Assembly (NCBI GenBank): GCA_021790995.1
Contig: JAJYFA010000002.1
Span: 1-45,442 of the forward strand
Length of the DNA stretch: 45,442 bases
From: Acidobacteriota bacterium
GTDB taxonomy: Bacteria > Acidobacteriota > Terriglobia > Terriglobales > Acidobacteriaceae
Direction: 5' to 3'
The position numbers and the translations under genes are program-made. The notes under the pieces are model-generated. The model did not search any database and was not told the origin of the DNA. It was given only the letters and a program-made list of their open reading frames with translations. How positions within the stretch are numbered: the stretch's first letter is position 1; each line of letters starts with the position of its first letter. Of this stretch, positions 1 through 7,755 are shown piece after piece.

Positions 1-2204
1 AGGCAAATCATTTCGAGCAGCAGGTCGAGCTTTAACCGCTTTTTGGCGGAGACCTCGACGAACACCGTGCCCTCCTGGCCCGCACCCGCCCACTCTTCGG
101 GAATGAGGCCGCGGTCGGCAAGCTGTTTTTTCACGCGATCGGGATTGGCTTCAGGTTTGTCGATCTTGTTGACGGCGACAATGATCGGAACCTCGGCGGC
201 TTTGGCGTGGTCGATGGCTTCGAGGGTCTGCGGCATCACGCCGTCGTCGGCGGCGACGACGATCACAACGATATCGGTGACCTTGGCGCCGCGTGCGCGC
301 ATGCGCGTGAAAGCTTCGTGGCCCGGCGTGTCGAGGAAGACGATCTCGCGGCCGGAGGCCGGAGAGCCTTCCTTGGTGAACTTCACCTTGTAGGCGCCGA
401 TGTGCTGCGTAATGCCGCCGGCTTCGCCCCCGGCCACGTTGGTTTCGCGGATGGCGTCGAGCAGCGAAGTCTTGCCGTGGTCGACGTGGCCCATGACCGT
501 GACCACGGGAGCGCGCGCCACTTCGACCATTTCGGTTTTCTCGGTGTCGAGCACCTCTTCGATAGCCTGGTTCTCGAGCTCCTCTTCGTAGGTGATGACG
601 TTGGCGGCGGCGCCAAACTTGGCGGCCACCTCCTTCACCATCTCGGCGTCGAGCGACTGGTTCACAGTCACGAAAACGCCGCCCATGAGCAGCGAGGCGA
701 TGAGATCCTTGGCGCGGACCTCGAGTTTTTCTGCCAGGTCCTTGACGCTGATGCCCTCGGTTACGGTGATGTCGCGGGTGATGGGCACGGGCTCGTTGCT
801 GTATTGCATGCCGCCATAGCGCGGGGGCGGCACAAAGCCCTTCATCGGGCCTTCTTTGGTCTTGGGATACTGCTGCTGGCCACGGCCGCGGCCGCGCGAA
901 GGCGCGCGCTGCGGGCGCTGCGTTTCCGGCGGAGGCGCGGCGCCGCCCGGACCGGGACGCTGACCGAAGCCGGGGCGCGCTCCAAACCCGGGACGGGCGC
1001 CAAATCCAGGCCGCGCACCGGCGCCTGCGGGTCCGCCGGGCTGGAATCCGCCTGTCGTGGAGCGCGTTGGATGCTTAGGCCGCGGACCTCCCGCATAGGG
1101 ACCGGGAGCGCCAGGGCCGCGCTGGCCGGGTCCACCTGCGGGTCTGCGATCGAAGATCGGCTTGCCGCGCTGAATGCCTGCGGCTCCGGCTGGCGGAACT
1201 CCGGTTGGAATGGAGGCTTTGTAGACCGGTCGCGGACCGGTTTGCGGCATCACCATGCGGCGCGCGGGAGCCGCTGGTGGCACCTTGGCCTTCGGGCTTG
1301 GCGCGGAAGCGATCGTCGACTCGGCGGCAATGGTGGCAACTGGCGCTGCCGCATTTGCGGGAGCCGCTGGAACTTCGGGAGCGGCCTCGGCAGGTGCTGC
1401 GGCTTCAACTTCGGCCGCGGGCGCCTGCGCCTCAGGCGCAGCAGACGGTTTGGCCGGCACGGGCTTTTCTTCGTGCGCAACCGGAGCCGCTGGCGGCTTC
1501 ACACTCACTGGCGAAACCTTGTCCGCGGGAACCGCTGGCCTGGCTACGACGGTCGCAGCCGGAGGCGGCGCGACCACAACCACCGGGCGCGCACCGGCAA
1601 CCGCGCCGGTGTGAGGCTTCGCGGCCACAGGCGTTGACTTGTCCACGGGGGCCCCTGCGGGAGGCTTGGCCACAACAGCGACAGCCGGCGGACGGCTGGC
1701 AATCGCCGGAGCAGTTGGAGGCGGAGCAATAATCGGCGGGGCCTGACGTGGCTGAGGAACAATCTTGCGCGGCTCCGGGCGCGCCTGAGGTGCAGGTGCG
1801 GCCGGGGGGGCGGTGTGAACGGCCGGCGCAGCGTGAACCACAGGCTTGGCCGGCTGCGGCGGCACTGCCGGCCTGGCCGCCACGCGCGCGTGGCGCGCCT
1901 CTGCTTCCTCTTCCTTCTTCTTGGCCAGGATGGCCTTCATCACATCGCCGGGCTTGGAGATGTGCGACAGATCGATCTTGGGAACTATCGCTTGCGCGCC
2001 GTGGCGGCCAGCCGCAGACGCTGCTTGCGCTGCCGAACGCGAATCCTGCTCAAAATGCGCACGAACCTTGTCTGCCTCGTCGCCTTCGAGCGAGCTGGAG
2101 TGCGTTTTGACCCCAGCTACACCGAGTTCCTGAAGAATGTCGAGAATCGCGCGAGACTTAACTTCCAGCTCTTTCGCGAGATCGTTGATACGAACCTTGC
2201 TCAT
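1..2204 (-). CDS. infB: Translation initiation factor IF-2, partial (C-terminus beyond left edge)
   Basis: IF-2 is the GTPase that brings initiator fMet-tRNA to the 30S subunit and promotes subunit joining. About 734 codons are visible from the ATG at 2202-2204, preceded by a GAGG-type ribosome site. The N-terminus ([15 protein letters not shown]) is the IF2_N fold. Residues of about 100 to 440 form an Ala/Pro-rich linker ending in Gly-Phe-Gly-Ala-Arg-Pro repeats. A second IF2_N-like helical domain follows at about 477-540. The GTPase domain shows G1 GHVDHGKT (572-579), G3 DTPGH (from 625) and G4 NKID (679-682). The reading frame stays open to the left edge, so the end of the G domain and the C-terminal domains lie outside. 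It is the third gene of a rimP-nusA-infB operon. The identification is secure. Confidence 0.97.
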   Translation of the reverse strand, partial: MSKVRINDLAKELEVKSRAILDILQELGVAGVKTHSSSLEGDEADKVRAHFEQDSRSAAQAASAAGRHGAQAIVPKIDLSHISKPGDVMKAILAKKKEEEAEARHARVAARPAVPPQPAKPVVHAAPAVHTAPPAAPAPQARPEPRKIVPQPRQAPPIIAPPPTAPAIASRPPAVAVVAKPPAGAPVDKSTPVAAKPHTGAVAGARPVVVVAPPPAATVVARPAVPADKVSPVSVKPPAAPVAHEEKPVPAKPSAAPEAQAPAAEVEAAAPAEAAPEVPAAPANAAAPVATIAAESTIASAPSPKAKVPPAAPARRMVMPQTGPRPVYKASIPTGVPPAGAAGIQRGKPIFDRRPAGGPGQRGPGAPGPYAGGPRPKHPTRSTTGGFQPGGPAGAGARPGFGARPGFGARPGFGQRPGPGGAAPPPETQRPQRAPSRGRGRGQQQYPKTKEGPMKGFVPPPRYGGMQYSNEPVPITRDITVTEGISVKDLAEKLEVRAKDLIASLLMGGVFVTVNQSLDAEMVKEVAAKFGAAANVITYEEELENQAIEEVLDTEKTEMVEVARAPVVTVMGHVDHGKTSLLDAIRETNVAGGEAGGITQHIGAYKVKFTKEGSPASGREIVFLDTPGHEAFTRMRARGAKVTDIVVIVVAADDGVMPQTLEAIDHAKAAEVPIIVAVNKIDKPEANPDRVKKQLADRGLIPEEWAGAGQEGTVFVEVSAKKRLKLDLLLEMIC

Positions 2205-2319
2205 CCGCCTCTTTTCAATTCAGTGCCGCCAAACTGCCCCTTAGTCGCTCATAGCTACCTCATGGCCCTGGCCGCTTTCACTTGCGTTAACGTATGCCTG
2301 GCTCAAAAGAATGCGCATT

Positions 2320-3840
2320 TTACGCGTCATTCTCTTCAGCCGCCTGCTTCTCGCCTGTCTCTTCTTCAGTTGCGGCTACCTCCGCCGCGATCTCCTCATC
2401 GGAGTCCTGCGTGTCTGCCGCTTCAACGGGCGCTGCCTCTTCCGCCGCGCCCTCAGATTGTTCTTCTGTGCCCTCTGCCGCGGTCGCTTCGCCAGCCTGC
2501 TGTTCCGCCGCGTCTTCGGCTGCCGGCTCCGCGCCTTCAGTTACCGGCGCTGCCTCGGCTTCTTCAAACTGGCCAAAGTAGTGCCGCACGGCCACGGAGA
2601 TCTTTTCGAGCGTCTTTTCGCCGATGCCGGGAATCTCTTCAAGCTGTTCAGGCGTCATATCGGCCAGCGCCTCGACAGTGGTAATGCCCGCCGTCACCAG
2701 CTTCTGGATGATGCTTTCGCCGAGTTCGGTCACCTGCTCGATGGGCGTCGTAGGCGCGCCGGCCAAAGCCTGCATCTGCTGCTCGACCTCCTGGCGCTTC
2801 TCCTCTTCGCTCTTGATGTCGATCTTCCATCCCAGAAGCTTGGCCGCCAGGCGCACATTCTGGCCCTTCTTGCCGATGGCGAGTGACAACTGCGTGTCGT
2901 CGACGATGACCTCGAGCTGCTTCTCTCCCAGGTCCGTGATCGAAACGCGGCTCACCTTAGCCGGCTGCAGCGCCTTCTCGGCGAAGGTCGTAATCTCGTC
3001 GCTGTACTCGATGATGTCGATCTTCTCGCCGCGCAGCTCGCGAATGATCGACTGCACGCGCATCCCCTTCATGCCCACGCAGGCGCCAACCGGATCCACA
3101 TCCTTGTCGCGCGATTGAACCGCGATCTTCGTGCGCTCGCCTGCCTCGCGCGCGATGGCCTTGATCACGACCGTATTGTCGTAGATCTCGGGAACCTCTG
3201 ACTGGAACAGGTTCTGCACCAGCTCCGGCGCGGCGCGGCTCACAATCACCTGCGGTCCCTTGGCCGCGCGATCCACCTTGAGCAAGACCACCCGCATGCG
3301 CTCTCCCACGCTGAACTGCTCCAGCCGCGACTGCTCGCGCCGTGGACAACGCGCCTCGGCCTTGCCAATGTCGAAGATGACGTCCTGTCCCTCGACGCGC
3401 TTCACGGTCGCGTTCAGCACTTCCTTTTCGCGGTGCGCGTACTCCTGGAAGACTGTATCCCGCTCAGCCTCGCGCACCTTCTGGAAGATGATCTGCTTGG
3501 CCAGTTGCGCGGCGATGCGGCCCAGCGGGCTGGTGTCGCGATAGATGCGGATCTCGCTGCCCACCTCCACGCCAGGCGCCAATTCGTTGGCCTCCGCCAG
3601 CGTGATCTGGTTCACCGGATCCTCGATCTGATCCTCATCGGCGACCACCGTCTTGTAGATGTAGGCTGTAATCTCGCCGGTCTCCTTGTTCAGTTCCCCG
3701 CGCATGTTTTCCTGCGTCTTGTAGTACTTGCGCGTGGCCAGGGCAATAGCCTCCTCCACCGCACTCACAACGATGGCGGGGTTGATGCCCTTTTCCTGGC
3801 TCAGGAGTTCGATACTTTGATACAAAGCGCTGGTGGCCAT
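2320..3840 (-). CDS. nusA: Transcription termination/antitermination protein NusA
   Basis: NusA binds RNA polymerase and nascent RNA, modulating pausing, termination and antitermination. The 506-residue product has the N-terminal polymerase-binding domain (about 1-130), an S1 domain with ATVKRVEGQDVIFDIG (about 145), and tandem KH domains. The KH region contains DPVGACVGMKGMRVQ (about 255) and AIGKKGQNVRLAAKL (about 325). A helix-hairpin-helix segment, IPGIGEKTLEKI, lies near 415. The last roughly 80 residues are a Glu/Ala-rich acidic tail rather than a second acidic-repeat domain. The gene lies 198 bases after rimP and 115 bases before infB on the same strand, the classical arrangement. The ATG at 3838-3840 has a GAGAG ribosome site. 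The family is certain. The role of the acidic tail is not evident from sequence. Confidence 0.97.
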   Translation of the reverse strand: MATSALYQSIELLSQEKGINPAIVVSAVEEAIALATRKYYKTQENMRGELNKETGEITAYIYKTVVADEDQIEDPVNQITLAEANELAPGVEVGSEIRIYRDTSPLGRIAAQLAKQIIFQKVREAERDTVFQEYAHREKEVLNATVKRVEGQDVIFDIGKAEARCPRREQSRLEQFSVGERMRVVLLKVDRAAKGPQVIVSRAAPELVQNLFQSEVPEIYDNTVVIKAIAREAGERTKIAVQSRDKDVDPVGACVGMKGMRVQSIIRELRGEKIDIIEYSDEITTFAEKALQPAKVSRVSITDLGEKQLEVIVDDTQLSLAIGKKGQNVRLAAKLLGWKIDIKSEEEKRQEVEQQMQALAGAPTTPIEQVTELGESIIQKLVTAGITTVEALADMTPEQLEEIPGIGEKTLEKISVAVRHYFGQFEEAEAAPVTEGAEPAAEDAAEQQAGEATAAEGTEEQSEGAAEEAAPVEAADTQDSDEEIAAEVAATEEETGEKQAAEENDA

Positions 3841-4038
3841 AGTTCTCTCTCACTTGTTTGCAGGGAGCGAGAATACGTTCAATTCTGCTCCGCGAACTTC
3901 TTGATAACGGGACTGCGGGCACGTGGGACTGCGAAACCAAACTCGCCGTCCATGTTTCAGATTCCCGCCAAATCCCGGCCGTATGTCAATCCTCTTCCCG
4001 ATCCCCGCACCTGATCGGTAGTCCCACAGGCCCGCCCT

Positions 4039-4659
4039 TCAAATCTCCGGTACCAGATTCGCCTTCTCGATGTTGCCGAGAGCGATCTCCACCGTCTCCA
4101 ACCCACTCTTGCGGCTCTTGCTGTTCTGCTTGATGGCCGCAAGGTCCAGCGTGATCTTTCCAGTTGCTGACGGGGTTCCTTCGCCTGTCACCAATCTTCC
4201 CTGCCAGTGCCTGTTGTTGCGCACCGGCTCAAAGGTCCGCACCTTCACCAGGCACCCGACAAACCGCTCGAACTCTTCCGGGCGGGACAGCTTTCGGTCG
4301 AGTCCCGGAGAACTTGCCTCCAGCGTGTACGACTCGTCTGGAACCAGATCCTCCACATCGAGCAAAACCCCAAAATCGCGGCTAAACTCCGCGCAATCCT
4401 CGTGCGTCACACCGGAAAGCTGCTCGGCGGCTAGCGTTCCCTCCAGAAGCTTCCCCGGCAAGTCCTTCGGACTGCCCTCGTTCCGGAGTACCTCGGCGCG
4501 CGCCTTGAGATCTGCCCGGCCAGCAAGGTCCTTTTCGAGCGTTACGCGCAGGATGCGGTCCCGGACCGGCCCGGTCAACTCGATATCCACGACCTCAAGT
4601 CCGTGCGAAGCAGCCACTCGTTCCGCCGCTTTCCGGATTTCGTCCAGTCCGACTGTCAT
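4039..4659 (-). CDS. rimP: Ribosome maturation factor RimP
   Basis: RimP assists 30S subunit maturation. The family signature LEASSPGLDRKL and the preceding DFGVLLDVEDLVPDESY block are clear, and the N-terminal part (EIRKAAERVAASHGLEVVDIEL) matches the usual RimP opening. I chose the ATG at 4657-4659 (206 residues) because homology begins there. In-frame ATGs at 4707 and 4767 and a TTG at 4809 would add 16, 36 or 50 residues that do not look like RimP, and the two outermost would translate through a terminator-like hairpin. Compared with the usual roughly 150 residues, there is an extra segment of about 35 residues after the first strand pair and a longer C-terminus. First gene of the rimP-nusA-infB operon. 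The exact start is uncertain. Confidence 0.9.
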   Translation of the reverse strand: MTVGLDEIRKAAERVAASHGLEVVDIELTGPVRDRILRVTLEKDLAGRADLKARAEVLRNEGSPKDLPGKLLEGTLAAEQLSGVTHEDCAEFSRDFGVLLDVEDLVPDESYTLEASSPGLDRKLSRPEEFERFVGCLVKVRTFEPVRNNRHWQGRLVTGEGTPSATGKITLDLAAIKQNSKSRKSGLETVEIALGNIEKANLVPEI

Positions 4660-4737
4660 CACGCCCCGCTGCCCGTCCGGCAGCCAGATTTCCCGTATTC
4701 CCTGCATTTTCAGGGTTTTCCGGGCAGAATTTTCCGC

Positions 4738-4764
4738 AAATAAAAAGTGGGCTTTCGGCCCACT
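4738..4764 (-). terminator. Intrinsic terminator-like hairpin in the rimP leader (possible attenuator)
   Basis: On the minus strand a perfect 7-bp stem (4758-4764 with 4746-4752, AGTGGGC/GCCCACT) with a 5-base loop is followed directly by TTTTTATTT. It sits between a candidate promoter (4826-4854) and the family-supported rimP start at 4659. It could be the terminator of the upstream small gene, or an attenuator in the rimP-nusA-infB leader. Which one depends on where transcription starts. Confidence 0.65.
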
Positions 4765-4825
4765 CATCTCTCCGCCAGCCGGTGCGCACACGGAAGAACC
4801 GGCGGACAAACGCGTCTGCTAGCTA

Positions 4826-4854
4826 AGAATACTGCGATTTGCGTGGAAATTCAA
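4826..4854 (-). promoter_or_regulatory. Candidate sigma-70-type promoter for rimP-nusA-infB
   Basis: Reading the minus strand, TTGAAT (4849-4854) and TATTCT (4826-4831) are separated by exactly 17 bases, each matching the consensus hexamer at four of six positions. The start site would fall near 4819, leaving a leader of about 160 bases to the preferred rimP start, with the terminator-like hairpin inside it. Prediction by eye only. Confidence 0.4.
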
Positions 4855-4902
4855 CCTGTAGCGGCGCCTGATCGTTCTTTCACCCCGGCCCAGGAGCCAT
4901 CC

Positions 4903-5217
4903 TCAATTCTCATCGGCTCCAGTTACGTCGTCTTCGCCTTCGACCGAAATGCGCAAGGAACGCAGAAAATGAAGATCGTTTTGCGTGAAGGCGCCCGTTT
5001 TTACTTCGGCTTCGGCCGCCGCCTCGTCCAGATCGTCTTTCTTCTCCCGCGCCGCAACCACTTCATTCAGACCGATGGTTGCTTCCAGCATGAGCAGCAC
5101 ATCGAAGCCGTATTTGCGGATGTCCTGCACCACGCCCGCAATCTGTTCGCTCTCGATCACGGACTCATGGATCGCTTCGCCCAGTTGCTGAATCAGTTCG
5201 CGTAGACGGGACGTCAC
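4903..5217 (-). CDS. Small unknown protein, 104 residues
   Basis: I do not recognise this family. The GTG at 5215-5217 is preceded by a near-perfect GGAGG five bases upstream, which strongly supports translation from here rather than from the longer open frame reaching 5559. The product is predicted soluble and largely helical (RELIQQLGEAIHESVIESEQ near the start, then a charged coiled-coil-like stretch with AAREKKDDLDEAAAEAE) and ends in an acidic tail. It has no cysteine and no signal peptide. It lies upstream of rimP on the same strand, 93 bases before the preferred promoter region ends, and is divergent from the small membrane protein gene starting at 5335. The function is unknown. Confidence 0.75.
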   Translation of the reverse strand: MTSRLRELIQQLGEAIHESVIESEQIAGVVQDIRKYGFDVLLMLEATIGLNEVVAAREKKDDLDEAAAEAEVKTGAFTQNDLHFLRSLRISVEGEDDVTGADEN

Positions 5218-5334
5218 AGCTACCTCCGCAAGCGGCAGCCCAGACCACGAGGCACGGGTGGCAGCTTGAATTCTCTCTACATTACTGCCAATCCCGCGGA
5301 AGAGCAACCCTGGATACGGCTGTGGTGACCCCAG

Positions 5335-5832
5335 GTGACCGAGGTCGCTGCTACCATCATAGACGGAATGAGACCTCGAACGATTGGCCGAGCTATGGGG
5401 ATCGGAGTACGCGTCGCGGGGCGCATCGCCGGGCAGCGTCTGGCAGCCTCGGCGCGATCCACAGCTACCCCTCCGGGAGCCCGTCCAGCTGCTCCCGTTG
5501 CCGGCTCTGGAGTCCAAACCCAGGCTGACAGCCAAGCGCCAGTCCGCGCCACATGGCAAACCGGGCAGCCCTTAAACCAAACGGGAAAATCCGTAAGCCG
5601 CGGCGTAGGCGGCCTGCTGCATCCCTTCCGCCGCGTGGGCGGCATTCTCTGGCTGGAAGTGACCGGCGTCTTCTTCCTGCTTTTCGCCCTTGTCTTTACC
5701 CGCGGCGTCGTGAACGGCATAGCCAACTACGCCCACACCTCCGGCCACGAAAGCCTGTGGGGATCGGCCGGGGCGATCGTCGTATTTCTCTATTTGGGAA
5801 TCAGTTCGTTCTGGCGGGCGAATCGCCGCTGA
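5335..5832 (+). CDS. Small unknown membrane protein with two predicted transmembrane helices
   Basis: The 165-residue product has a low-complexity Arg/Ala/Pro/Gln-rich N-terminal half with no recognisable domain. Two hydrophobic segments follow: WLEVTGVFFLLFALVFTRG (about 108-126) and a second around 144-159 (GAIVVFLYLGISSFW). The chain ends in a basic RANRR tail. It is probably an inner-membrane protein with a long cytosolic arm. The start is uncertain: GTG at 5335 has no clear ribosome site, and ATGs at 5368 and 5395 are alternatives. The opposite strand is also open here, but only this frame gives coherent membrane segments. It is divergent from the 104-residue gene at 4903. I do not recognise the family. 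Confidence 0.6.
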   Translation: MTEVAATIIDGMRPRTIGRAMGIGVRVAGRIAGQRLAASARSTATPPGARPAAPVAGSGVQTQADSQAPVRATWQTGQPLNQTGKSVSRGVGGLLHPFRRVGGILWLEVTGVFFLLFALVFTRGVVNGIANYAHTSGHESLWGSAGAIVVFLYLGISSFWRANRR

Positions 5833-5874
5833 ACAGGTGATTGAAAAACCTGCATTGTGAGAGAGAGTTTTGTC

Positions 5875-5906
5875 AAAAGGGCACGATTTTTGAGGTCGCG
5901 CCCTTT
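5875..5906. terminator. Imperfect GC-rich hairpin, possible terminator between convergent genes
   Basis: Positions 5876-5886 pair with 5896-5906 (AAAGGGCACGA against TCGCGCCCTTT, one mismatch) around a 9-base loop. Short GAGAG/CTCTC arms lie just outside. It lies between the plus-strand gene ending at 5832 and the minus-strand gene ending at 6094, so a bidirectional terminator role fits. Neither side has a long clean T run beyond the stem. Confidence 0.35.
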
Positions 5907-5932
5907 CGCTCTCCGGTCTCTAACGGAGCCTG

Positions 5933-6097
5933 CTAGTACTACAGTGTTACAAACTTGAGTCCAGATCGGAGCGCAACGATTTTCGCCAGTGTTTACGCGG
6001 TTTGTAGCACGCAGCGTTCCGTTTCTGTTAACCCTCATGGTTCGACGTAACCTGCTGATTCTGCATCGTTTGGGTTTTTGTAACACTGTAGTACTAG
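5933..6097. mobile_element. 165-bp MITE-like element with 21-bp perfect terminal inverted repeats
   Basis: The bases at 5933-5953 are the exact reverse complement of 6077-6097 (arm CTAGTACTACAGTGTTACAA plus one A), enclosing 123 bases with no convincing gene. Perfect inverted termini around a short non-coding core are typical of miniature inverted-repeat elements mobilised by a transposase elsewhere. Both ends begin with CTAG, which could be a 4-bp target duplication (IS5-like) or contain a TA duplication (IS630-like). These cannot be told apart from one copy. The right terminus overlaps the last codon of the reductase gene at 6094. No transposase lies in the window. Confidence 0.6.
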
Positions 6098-6984
6098 GAT
6101 GCCTTCACTTCCACATGCGAAGCGGCCTCAACGAATGTGGCGATCGCCGAGTGGTCCAGGTCGCCCTTGCCGGTGGCGACCAGAGACGCAATCATCTGCT
6201 GCACCAGCGCCGTCAGCGGCAGGCAAACGCTGTTGGCCTCGGCTGTTTTGAGCGCATTGCGCAGATCCTTCTGGTGCAGATTGATCCGGAATCCCGGCTT
6301 GAAGTTGCGCGCCATCAGCATGGGCGCCTTGGCATTCAGCACTGCGCTGCCGGCGAGTCCGCCCTTGACCGCGTTAAAGACCACCTCGGGATTCAGCCCG
6401 CAGCGCGTGGCCAGCGTCAGCGCCTCACCCATTGCGGCGATATTGCACGCCACCATAATCTGATTGGCGAGCTTCGTCGTGTTGCCCGCGCCGACCGGTC
6501 CGGTGAGCGTAACACTCGATCCCAGGCACTTCAGAATCGGCTCGGCCCCGGCAAACGCCGCAGGGCTCGCGCCCACCATGATGGCCAGCGTGCCGTCGAT
6601 GGCCTTGGGCTCGCCGCCGCTGACCGGCGCATCGACAAAATCCACACCCTTTTCGGCGCAGGCCGCGGCGATTTTCTGCGATACCAGCGGACTGATCGAG
6701 CTCATATCGATGATGAGCGAGCCGGGCTTGGCTCCCGAGAGGATGCCGCCCGCGCCCAGCACCACCTCTTCCACTTCAGGCCCGTCGGGCAACATGGTGA
6801 TGACGATCGGCGCGCGCGCGCCCACATCGGCGTTGGATGCGCCGCGCTGGGCGCCGTCGGCCACTGCGGCGTCGAGCTTTGCCGGAGTGCGGCCGTAGGC
6901 AACGACCGTGTGGCCGGCCTTCAAAAGGTTCCTCAGCATGGGACGGCCCATGATGCCGAGCCCAACAAATCCAATGATTGCCAT
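6094..6984 (-). CDS. garR: 2-hydroxy-3-oxopropionate (tartronate semialdehyde) reductase, GarR/GlxR type
   Basis: A beta-hydroxyacid dehydrogenase of 296 residues, expected to reduce tartronate semialdehyde to D-glycerate with NAD(P)H in glycolate/glyoxylate or glucarate breakdown. The N-terminal Rossmann fold carries GFVGLGIMGRPM. The substrate-binding block is DAPVSGGEPKAIDGTL, and the catalytic lysine lies in GNTTKLANQIM (about residue 170). The all-helical C-terminal domain is complete. The ATG at 6982-6984 has a GGAG site eleven bases upstream. The longer open frame starting at 7071 lacks homology in its first 29 residues. The stop codon TAG (6094-6096) lies within the right terminus of the MITE-like element, so the insertion sits at the very end of the gene. 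3-Hydroxyisobutyrate dehydrogenase is an alternative within the family. Confidence 0.88.
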   Translation of the reverse strand: MAIIGFVGLGIMGRPMLRNLLKAGHTVVAYGRTPAKLDAAVADGAQRGASNADVGARAPIVITMLPDGPEVEEVVLGAGGILSGAKPGSLIIDMSSISPLVSQKIAAACAEKGVDFVDAPVSGGEPKAIDGTLAIMVGASPAAFAGAEPILKCLGSSVTLTGPVGAGNTTKLANQIMVACNIAAMGEALTLATRCGLNPEVVFNAVKGGLAGSAVLNAKAPMLMARNFKPGFRINLHQKDLRNALKTAEANSVCLPLTALVQQMIASLVATGKGDLDHSAIATFVEAASHVEVKAS

Positions 6985-7020
6985 CGTTCGTCTCCGTTCG
7001 CCGAATTTAAGATTGAAGTG

Positions 7021-7755
7021 GTGCGCAACTACTTCAACTATTTTACCGAGATCGAGGAGCGCTTCCAGCAACGGCGCGGTTCGATCCTGCTGCTTTCCAC
7101 GCTCGATTGGGCGCTGATCGAGACCTGGCGCGAGGCCGGAATTCCGCTCGAAGCAGCGTTGCGCGGCATCGACGCGGCCTTTGATAAATACGAGGCGCGG
7201 CAGAAACGGGCGCGCATGCAGCGCGTCAACGGCCTCGGGTGGTGCGCACAGGCGGTGATCGAGGCCGCAATGGAGATGAGCGAGGCTTCAACTGGATCGG
7301 CCGGCACGGCTTCTACGCGATCCGCGCCAGCCGAATCCGGCTTTGAACATGAGCGAGTCGCAGCGCATCTGGCAGCCGCCGCGAATGCGCTCGACGCCGC
7401 GCAGGATGCGGCTGCGGTGGCTCCGGACGCCTGCCGCACCACAGCCGTCCGGCTGCGCGAGATGGCCGCCGAAGTCTCCGCCTCAAGCGACGGAAAAAGC
7501 GCCGCCGTCGATCTGGAATCTCTGGAGCGAGCGCTCACCGTGCTTGAAGAGAAGCTGTTTGCCGCGCTCACCGCCGCCGCTCCCGAGGAGCTGCTCGTCG
7601 CTCTCAAGGCGCATGCGGCCCGCGAGCTTGCGCCCTACCGCAGCCGCATGGGAGCTGTGCAAATGCGCCAGGTGGAGCGCCAGTTCGTGCAGAAACAGTT
7701 GCTGGTTCACTACAATCTTCCGCGGTTGAGCCTGTTCTACATGAGCCAGCAATGA
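7021..7755 (+). CDS. Unknown protein, about 244 residues, coupled to rlmD
   Basis: I do not recognise this family. A GTG at 7021 (or the adjacent GTG at 7018) opens RNYFNYFTEIEERFQQRRG. A compact N-terminal domain (about 1-90, with LLLSTLDWALIETWREAG) follows, then an Ala-rich helical stretch (about 100-190). The basic C-terminal segment, ending HYNLPRLSLFYMSQQ, looks conserved in style. There is no signal peptide or membrane segment. The same frame is open upstream to 5989, but that part runs antisense to the reductase gene. Only 36 bases separate its start from the divergent reductase start. Its stop overlaps the rlmD ATG (ATGA at 7752-7755), so the two are probably co-translated. Confidence 0.75.
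   Translation: MRNYFNYFTEIEERFQQRRGSILLLSTLDWALIETWREAGIPLEAALRGIDAAFDKYEARQKRARMQRVNGLGWCAQAVIEAAMEMSEASTGSAGTASTRSAPAESGFEHERVAAHLAAAANALDAAQDAAAVAPDACRTTAVRLREMAAEVSASSDGKSAAVDLESLERALTVLEEKLFAALTAAAPEELLVALKAHAARELAPYRSRMGAVQMRQVERQFVQKQLLVHYNLPRLSLFYMSQQ

Noticed and set aside
207..1637. Long plus-strand open frame opposite infB
   Set aside because: It is antisense to a clear IF-2 coding sequence. The GC-rich Ala/Pro linker naturally leaves other frames open.
4660..4809. N-terminal extension of RimP from a TTG at 4809 or ATG at 4767
   Set aside because: The added residues do not resemble RimP, and translation would cross a terminator-like hairpin. Kept only as an alternative.
5989..7020. 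Upstream extension of the unknown gene at 7021 to give a 588-residue protein
   Set aside because: This part runs antisense to the reductase gene and into the MITE-like element, and its composition is that of a shadow frame.
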